A stretch of DNA of 9,298 nt. Source: Burkholderiales bacterium. GTDB lineage: Bacteria > Pseudomonadota > Gammaproteobacteria > Burkholderiales > CAIKXV01. The position numbers and the translations under genes are program-made. Positions 1-5,400 of the stretch are shown here, piece by piece; the stretch's first letter is position 1, and every line of letters starts with the position of its first letter. A model generated the notes under the pieces. It was not told the origin of the DNA. It did no database searches and worked only from the letters and a program-made list of their open reading frames with translations. The stretch lies in NCBI GenBank assembly GCA_019751575.1, contig JAIENF010000728.1, positions 1 through 9,298 of the forward strand, written 5' to 3'.

Positions 1-7
1 GGTTCAT
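1..7 (-). CDS. Start of a downstream gene, probably a second pilY1 (5' end only)
   Basis: Only the first two codons (Met-Asn) lie in the window; the rest is beyond the left edge. An ATG at 7-5 is preceded by a GAGG ribosome-binding site (minus strand of 14-17) with a 6-nt spacer. The plus-strand stretch at 3-13 is identical, over 11 bases, to 8134-8144 at the start of pilY1, and the SD-to-ATG spacing is the same. The gene would begin 36 nt after pilX1, much as pilY1 begins 40 nt after pilX2. From this matching context I infer a second pilY1 completing a duplicated operon. Nothing of the protein beyond two residues is visible, so the identity is an inference from context. Confidence 0.4.
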
Positions 8-43
8 GGCAAGCCTCGTTGCGTTCGGTAGGGTGCCGGTTGC

Positions 44-517
44 TCAGCAGGAGCCGGGCGGTGCCAGTGACTCGGTGCCCTGGTGCACGGTGGAACGCCC
101 TCCACGGGCGACGGTGGCGGTCGCAGCCACGTCGAACTGGGCCGCCTGCAGGCCACCCGGTCCCATCTGGCTGATGAAGGTGTTCGCGGGTCCGCAGCCG
201 ACCTGCGTCACCACCAGGTTGACCGTGCTGTCGTTGAGCGCCGTGGTCGGGTAGAGCGCCCCGCCGGACGCCGCAGGCAGCGCCAGGAACCCGGGCGCGA
301 ACCGGCCGATGTTCGAGTCGACGAAGTCGGCGATCGCAACCTCGGCGTTGGCGAGGTTGACGGACAGGGTCTCGCTGCTGCCGCTGATGCGCAGCTGCAG
401 GATCGAGGTTCGCATCGTCGAGACGACCAGCAGGGTCATCACGGCCAGCAGGATGAGGCTCACCACGAGCGCAGCACCGCGCTCGGAATGCCCGAAGATG
501 TGCCGGTCATGCCTCAT
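44..517 (-). CDS. pilX: Type IV pilus minor pilin PilX (second-operon copy, PilX1)
   Basis: The 157-residue product is a PilX-family minor pilin, expected in the inner membrane and at the pilus tip as part of the priming complex with PilV, PilW and PilY1. A 12-residue polar leader ends in SERG, followed by one hydrophobic segment at about residues 14-35 (AALVVSLILLAVMT...). The usual Glu at mature position 5 is Val, as is typical of PilX and GspK-type pilins. After it come TSILQLRI, NAEVAIADF and GRFAPGFL, all shared with the paralogue at 8179-8685. A Cys in the D region and the C-terminal Cys may form a disulfide. The start at 517 is one base after the pilW1 stop and has a GAGGGG ribosome-binding site (524-529) 6 nt upstream, so translational coupling is likely. 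The family assignment is firm; the exact role of this copy is inferred. Confidence 0.9.
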   Translation of the reverse strand: MRHDRHIFGHSERGAALVVSLILLAVMTLLVVSTMRTSILQLRISGSSETLSVNLANAEVAIADFVDSNIGRFAPGFLALPAASGGALYPTTALNDSTVNLVVTQVGCGPANTFISQMGPGGLQAAQFDVAATATVARGGRSTVHQGTESLAPPGSC

Positions 518-518
518 T

Positions 519-1598
519 TCACGCCCCTCGCCGTTGCGCGACGTTGCGTACCTGGAAATTCTGGGTAAAGACGTGGCGCCTGAATCCGCAGTTCACGTTC
601 GGCGTACAGGTGAAGTCAGGCACGCCATCGCCGTTCAGGTCGTACAGCTTGCCGGTGTCGTCGTAGCCGGCCGTCGCCATCGGGTCGCGCACCAGCACCG
701 ACACCCGCACCACGACCACCGTGGCCCAGTCGCCGCCCGCCGGCGTGGCGGTGAATCGGTCGGGCACGCCATCGCCATCGGCATCGAGGCCGTAGAGGAA
801 GTTGATCAGTTCCACGCCCTGCACCAGCGGCCGCTCGACCATCGTCGCGCCTTCGAGTTCCTGGCGGACCAGGGTCGGGATCGGCCGTCCGTTGTCGTCG
901 GTCGCCTGGCAACCCGGTGGCGTTGCCGGCCGGCTGCAGGGGCGGATGTAGTAGAGGTGCGCCTGGTACTCGAAGATCGGGGCATCGGCCCCGCCGAAGA
1001 CGCGCCGCGACAGCGACGCGCCGCGCAGGGTTCCGTAGTCGCTCCCGCGGAACAGGATCGCGCCGGTCGCGTTGCCCTGGATGTAGATCCGGTTGGCGAC
1101 GAACGCCGCATCGCTCAGGTTGCCGTCGTTGTTCGGGTCCCGCAGGCGTTCGCCGGTCGCCATGCGCACGGCCAGGACCTGGCCGGTCTGGAAGTTGGTC
1201 TCCAGTACGCAGGGCAGGGTGGCATTGACGGTGATTGGCGTGAGCCCGTTGAAGCCGACCATCGGCGCGAGGGCGTTCAGCGCCCAGTTCGCCTGCGGCG
1301 GGTTGGCGGCCGATCCGCAGTCGGTCGTCGTGGCTACCCCACCGGTGGCGGCGTCGACCGGCGTCGCTGCATTGCCGACGCCATAGAAGCCGGCATGCCG
1401 GATCGAATCGCCGATGTAGGACAGGGCCGTCACGCCGCTTTCCTGCAGGCGGGCGAATTCGTCCTGGGTCTTGTAGCTGCGCGAGGTGCCCATGATCAGC
1501 ACCATCAGCCCGAAGGTGAGCACCAGCGCGATCGTGATGCCGATCATCAGCTCGACCAGCGTCAAGCCCTGTTGCCTGCGATGGATCCGGGCGTCCAT
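519..1598 (-). CDS. pilW: Type IV pilus minor pilin PilW (complete copy, PilW1)
   Basis: The 359-residue product is a PilW-family minor pilin that helps prime pilus assembly and connect PilY1 to the fibre. The class III leader is MDARIHRRQQG; cleavage before LTLVELMIGI leaves Glu at mature position 5, followed by a hydrophobic helix to about residue 37. The start at 1598 follows the pilV stop by two bases and has a GAGGG site (1606-1610) 7 nt upstream. An in-frame extension to 1775 overlaps pilV and would bury the leader, so it is rejected. The globular part carries DADGDGVPD (272-280) and DLNGDGVPD (320-328), both of the calcium-loop D-x-[DN]-x-D-G form, and a looser DPNNDGNLSD (154-163). 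The C-terminal half aligns closely with the partial PilW at 8715-9298: shared stretches include YQAH, PIPTLVRQ, RRHVF and FQVRN. Assignment is firm; calcium binding is inferred. Confidence 0.93.
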   Translation of the reverse strand: MDARIHRRQQGLTLVELMIGITIALVLTFGLMVLIMGTSRSYKTQDEFARLQESGVTALSYIGDSIRHAGFYGVGNAATPVDAATGGVATTTDCGSAANPPQANWALNALAPMVGFNGLTPITVNATLPCVLETNFQTGQVLAVRMATGERLRDPNNDGNLSDAAFVANRIYIQGNATGAILFRGSDYGTLRGASLSRRVFGGADAPIFEYQAHLYYIRPCSRPATPPGCQATDDNGRPIPTLVRQELEGATMVERPLVQGVELINFLYGLDADGDGVPDRFTATPAGGDWATVVVVRVSVLVRDPMATAGYDDTGKLYDLNGDGVPDFTCTPNVNCGFRRHVFTQNFQVRNVAQRRGA

Positions 1599-1600
1599 CG

Positions 1601-2191
1601 TCAGACCCTCACGTCGAGCGAAACGACGCGACGGCGCGTCTCCGTGCCGTACAGGCCATTGCCGCAGTTGGAGGTGGTCGGCGCGACGGTTTCCTCGCGG
1701 CCCTGCCATGACACGGTGACCCGGTAGGTGGCCAGCGTACTCGGCGCCACCGCCGCCACCACGACCTCCACGCAACCGCGCGCGTTGATCGCGCCGCCTG
1801 CATTGTTGGCGCCACCATTGAAGGTCTCGGTGGTGCCCTGCAGCAGTCCGTCCCAGTAGGCGGCGTCGAAGATCGCCAGCAGGTCTGGCGTGCAGGGCAC
1901 CGCCGCGCAGTTGGTGAGGGTGCCGGTCGTGAGGTCGTTGAAGCGCAGGCCCTCGCCCAGCGGCGTCGCCACCGGCGCGGCAACGGCATAGTCGGCCGCG
2001 CGCGCGCGGTTGGCCTTGATCTTCTCCAGCATGTCGTTGGCCAGCGCGATCGCCTGCTGCCGCTGGTAGGCCTCGAACGACGCCCGCTGCCCCTTGACGA
2101 TCAGCTGCGCGAGGCCGAGCAGGCCCACCGCGATCAACGTCAGGGAAACGAGGATCTCGATCAGGGTGAAGCCGCGGGCGCGGGATCGCAT
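1601..2191 (-). CDS. pilV: Type IV pilus minor pilin PilV
   Basis: The 196-residue product has a textbook prepilin start: the short basic leader MRSRARG, then FTLIEILVSL with Phe at +1 and Glu at +5, and a hydrophobic helix to about mature residue 30 (AVGLLGLAQLIV). The region after it, ending RQQAIALANDMLEKI, is typical of PilV, where residues near the helix end face other minor pilins. Several Cys residues in the globular part may form disulfides. I chose the start at 2191 because it gives a normal 7-residue leader and has a GGA site (2198-2200) 6 nt upstream. Starting at 2212 adds seven residues and has no visible ribosome-binding site. It is the first gene after the terminator at 2383-2406, so it probably opens the second operon. 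The stop is two bases before the pilW1 start. No second pilV is in the window. Confidence 0.9.
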   Translation of the reverse strand: MRSRARGFTLIEILVSLTLIAVGLLGLAQLIVKGQRASFEAYQRQQAIALANDMLEKIKANRARAADYAVAAPVATPLGEGLRFNDLTTGTLTNCAAVPCTPDLLAIFDAAYWDGLLQGTTETFNGGANNAGGAINARGCVEVVVAAVAPSTLATYRVTVSWQGREETVAPTTSNCGNGLYGTETRRRVVSLDVRV

Positions 2192-2284
2192 GGATTTTCC
2201 GTTACTGGCCATGCAGTCGGTTACGGCCGGGCAACGCGGTTCTTTAGCCTGTGCCCCGGGCGCCGCCGACGAGCGGAGGGGCGT

Positions 2285-2322
2285 GCCGGACCAGCGGTGC
2301 AGCCGCCGCCGGCGGGTCCGGC
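2285..2322. repeat. Inverted repeat with 8-bp arms enclosing a second small dyad
   Basis: The arms GCCGGACC (2285-2292) and GGTCCGGC (2315-2322) are perfect complements around a 22-nt GC-rich centre. Within that centre GCGG (2294-2297) and CCGC (2303-2306) can also pair. As RNA on the minus strand this would be a compact stem in the leader of pilV, about 90-130 nt before its start. High GC makes chance dyads more likely, so function is uncertain. Confidence 0.4.
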
Positions 2323-2333
2323 CAGCCGGGTTT

Positions 2334-2346
2334 CCTGACAGTCAGG
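2334..2346. promoter_or_regulatory. Perfect 13-bp palindrome, possible operator upstream of pilV
   Basis: CCTGAC-A-GTCAGG is a perfect 6-bp inverted repeat around one central base. It sits between the terminator of the first operon and the pilV leader, about 145 bp upstream of the pilV start. The compact, mixed-composition arms look more like a protein-binding site than a GC-driven chance dyad, but no known regulator motif is recognised. Confidence 0.35.
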
Positions 2347-2382
2347 CGTGGCCAGCGCCTGCGGGAAACGGTCCTGGAACGA

Positions 2383-2406
2383 AAGGGCCGGCTTTCGCCG
2401 GCCCTT
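2383..2406 (-). terminator. Hairpin terminator downstream of pilY1
   Basis: On the minus strand AAGGGCCGGC and GCCGGCCCTT form a perfect 10-bp stem closed by a GAAA tetraloop, a stable GNRA-type loop. It begins 26 nt after the pilY1 stop. The following tract is only modestly U-rich (UUUCGUU, counting the end of the stem), as is common in GC-rich genomes. It marks the end of the pilW2-pilX2-pilY1 unit and separates it from pilV. Confidence 0.75.
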
Positions 2407-2432
2407 CCTGTCAGCAGGACTGCCCCTGCAGG

Positions 2433-5400
2433 TCAGATCCCGGGTTCGAGATACCAGTAGACCCGCTGCGGTACACCCACCACCGCCACCTGCACGAAGG
2501 TAGCCGTCGGGTTCGTGAACAGGAAGCCGACCCGTCCGTCGGGCAGGAGGATCAGCTGTCCGCTGGGCACGAAGTTGCGCGACCAGACACCATCGATGAA
2601 CGCCTGGTTGGTGCTGTTGCCCGGGAGCAGGGTGATGGAACCGTCGAGGCCGGCGTATCCGTAGATGCGGCTGGTGAACGACGGGATACAGCTCGAGACC
2701 AGGGCCGGGAAGCCCATCGACGACGCACTGCCATAGATCGGCGCGAGCACCATGTTCTGGAACACGGTGGGTGCTTCGGTGACCTTTGCCGTCGGCGGCA
2801 GCAGGCGCGCCCAGCCTTTCGACGTCCCGCCGGGCGGTGCCGAACCGGTCAGGTCGTCATGGGCGAGCTTCACGAAGTCGGTGTCGGTGAACAGCGTCGG
2901 CGGACTGACCGACATCACCGGACCGAAGTCGCGGTCGATCAGCATCGCGATGATGTCCGCCGACGACAGCTTGAATGGATGCTCGCGGTCGCCCGTGCCC
3001 AGGTAGATCGCGTCGAACCGGCTGCCGCCCGCCGATTGCGGAACGACCGCGAACGGGAACAGGATCTTGCGGTTGGGCACCGCGCCGGTGGACAACCGCG
3101 CCAGCAGCTTGCCCGCCCAGTTCAAGGGATTGATGTCCGAGATCTGGAAGCGGAACACGTTGGCCGCGGTGTCGCCGATGTACACCCGGTCGATCAGGCC
3201 GTCGCCGTTGGTGTCGAGCGCGGTCGGCTCGGACGGCACGCTGTTGGTCATCGCGCCGGCTGGCGATCCGTTCACCAGCACGTTGCTGCTGTCGAAGCGC
3301 CGGATCGGGATGCCGGTGACCAGGTCGACGACGTAGAACGCGCGGCCCATCGTGTCAGCGACCGAGACCGGCTCGTTGTCCTGGTTGGGATCGTAGCCGC
3401 CGCCGAACATCACGACCGGGTTGGGTACGCCGGCGACGCGGCCGACCACGGGAGTGGACCAGGACTGCCCGAGTTCCGCATACAGCGGCTGGCTGGAGCA
3501 GCTGCCGGTGCAGAGCTGGCCGCCACCATCGGCCGTGATCTTCCAGAGGAACGCCGGGGCGGACAGGCTGGTCACGTCGATCGCGTACATGGAGCGCCCG
3601 CCGCGCCGCAGGCCGAAGGTGATGATCACCCGGTCGCCTGCCTCGACGATGCCGTTGCCGTTGATGTCGTCGACATGCACGGCTGGCGCACCGTCGGCCA
3701 CCTGGATCTGCTGGCCGTTGCCGTTTGCCAGCATCTGTCCGAGCTGCGGCAACGCCTCCTCGACCATGAATGCCCAGCGCTCTCGGCCGGTGTTCGCATC
3801 CACGGCGTGCAGCAGCCCGGTGTTGCTCAGGTAGAACAGGGTCTGCTGCGGTGGCGCGGTCGTCGTGTTGTAGTACACGAGCGTCGGCTTGGAATGCAGC
3901 ACGTCGGCATGCGGCCAGGCCGACCACTGGTCGCAGGGCAGCCAGGAGGACACGCCGTTGCACTGGGGCACCGTCATGTTTCCGCCACGTATCCAGTTGA
4001 GCAGGCGGTAACGGCCTGCCGTGTCGGCCGCACCCAGCCCCATCATCGCGTTGGTGATGTTGGCATTGCCACCGGATACCGCATTGGACGGGTTGGTCAG
4101 GTCGGTGGCTGCAACCGTCGACAGCTTGGTGTACACGTTGCGCGTACCGGTGCCGTTGGTGGTGCCGGGCACGATCGTGGGCGCGGAGGACTTCAGCTGG
4201 AAGCCCGTGCCGCCGCGCGCCGGGTCACGCCCGTCGACCTCGGTGACCGGATTCCAGTAGCTGACCGCCAGCGTGCTGATCAGCCGCTCGAACACGCCCG
4301 TGGTGCCGATCTGCTCCGAGACTTCGATGTTCCGGTTGCCGCTCGGCAGCGTGGTCTGCCCGATCAGGCAGAACGTGATCGGGTTGCCGAGTGCATTGTT
4401 GCCGCATTCGCCCGACGTGACGCCGATGCCGTACTTGCGGACCGTCCCGCGCCAGGACACGTTGGTGCTCGGCTCGAAGAACGCCATGTAGACCTCGAGC
4501 GCGGTCTGCGCCCGGTTGTAGGCCGATATCGGCACCGTGGCCGCTGCGAGCGTGCCGGTGAAGCTGGTGATGCTGGTGATCGCCTGTTGCAGCAGGTTGC
4601 GCAGGTCCTGTGCGTCCTGTGCTTCGTAGTAGAGGCCGTCGCCCCTGACCGCGGCCTGCTGGACCACCGGCGAGGAGGCCCCCCGGAAACCGATCGTGTA
4701 GGTGATGATGCCCTGCGTACCCGTGAGGGCATCGGTGCTGCTGTCCCCCGGGAAGATGCGTGCCCCCGGGCTCATGTCGGCATTGCGCATGAAATAGGCC
4801 AGTTCGTCCAGCCACAGGTAGCCGCCGTCGAAGGCGGTCGAACCCTGGTCGAGCAGGCCGTAGGGCTGGTTGGTCACCGGGTTCTCGAACTGCTGGCTGG
4901 TCGTCGCCGTGTTGAACGAATCGACGCCCTGCACCGGCGCGAAGGTACCGACCGGGTTCGGCGAGGTGCTGTTGTGGGCGAGGTTGCGCACGCCACGGCT
5001 GCCCGGCAGGGTGTTTGCCGACCAGTCGTCCTCGGGGATGCCATTGGTGATCATCACCACGAAGTTCTTCTGGCACGATGCCGGCGCGGCAACGGTCGGA
5101 TTGGACAGCATCGGCGATCGATAGACGCCGACCGAGGGACAGTCCGCCGAAATCGCGGTGCACACGGCAGTCGCGTCGCGGCCCTGGCTCGCCGTACCGC
5201 CGATGAAGGCCGTCGACGTGTCCGTACCCCACTGCGGCGTTCGCCCGGAGAAATAGAGCATCGCCTCGTAGAGCGTCTCGGTGAGCGGCGTACGCGAGGA
5301 GGCCACGACGTTGTTGATCGCGGTCACCAGCGTTGCGCGATTGGCAAAGTCCGGATCGGTGCTGTCAGTGCCCATGCGGCGCATTGCATAGGCGATGTTG

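Larger units (their letters stand above)
2192..2382 (-). promoter_or_regulatory. Intergenic leader and probable promoter region of the pilV-pilW1-pilX1 operon
   Basis: This stretch lies between the terminator behind pilY1 and the pilV start and holds no credible gene. Because transcription from upstream should stop at the terminator, a promoter for the second operon is expected here. I see no convincing sigma-70 or sigma-54 pair. The most AT-rich spot is around 2239-2248 (minus strand AGGCTAAAGAACC), which could hold a weak -10. Two inverted repeats, annotated separately, suggest an operator and a structured leader RNA. The promoter role is inferred from position only. Confidence 0.4.

Noticed and set aside
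309..1727. A 472-codon open frame on the plus strand
   Set aside because: It is antisense to pilX1, pilW1 and part of pilV, which have firm pilin signatures; its composition is that of a GC-rich shadow frame.
1599..1775. N-terminal extension of pilW1 to an upstream ATG
   Set aside because: It would overlap pilV by about 170 bp and place 59 Gly/Arg-rich residues before a normal prepilin leader. The start at 1598 has its own ribosome-binding site.
2264..2292. GGCACG-type element as a sigma-54 promoter for pilV
   Set aside because: The -24-like half is fair, but the -12 element and the spacing do not fit the consensus.
2357..2373. CCGTTTCCC on the minus strand as an AlgR-like site
   Set aside because: AlgR controls minor pilins in Pseudomonas, and the site matches seven of nine bases of CCGTTTGTC. 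It is a single imperfect match in a GC-rich region with no evidence for AlgR in this organism.
4638..4646. RGD tripeptide in PilY1 (residues 1165-1167) as an integrin-binding motif
   Set aside because: RGD in Pseudomonas aeruginosa PilY1 is linked to integrin binding, but here it lies near the end of the VWA-like domain in a stretch (QQAAVRGDGLYYEA) matching a conserved structural region of the family, so it is probably coincidental.
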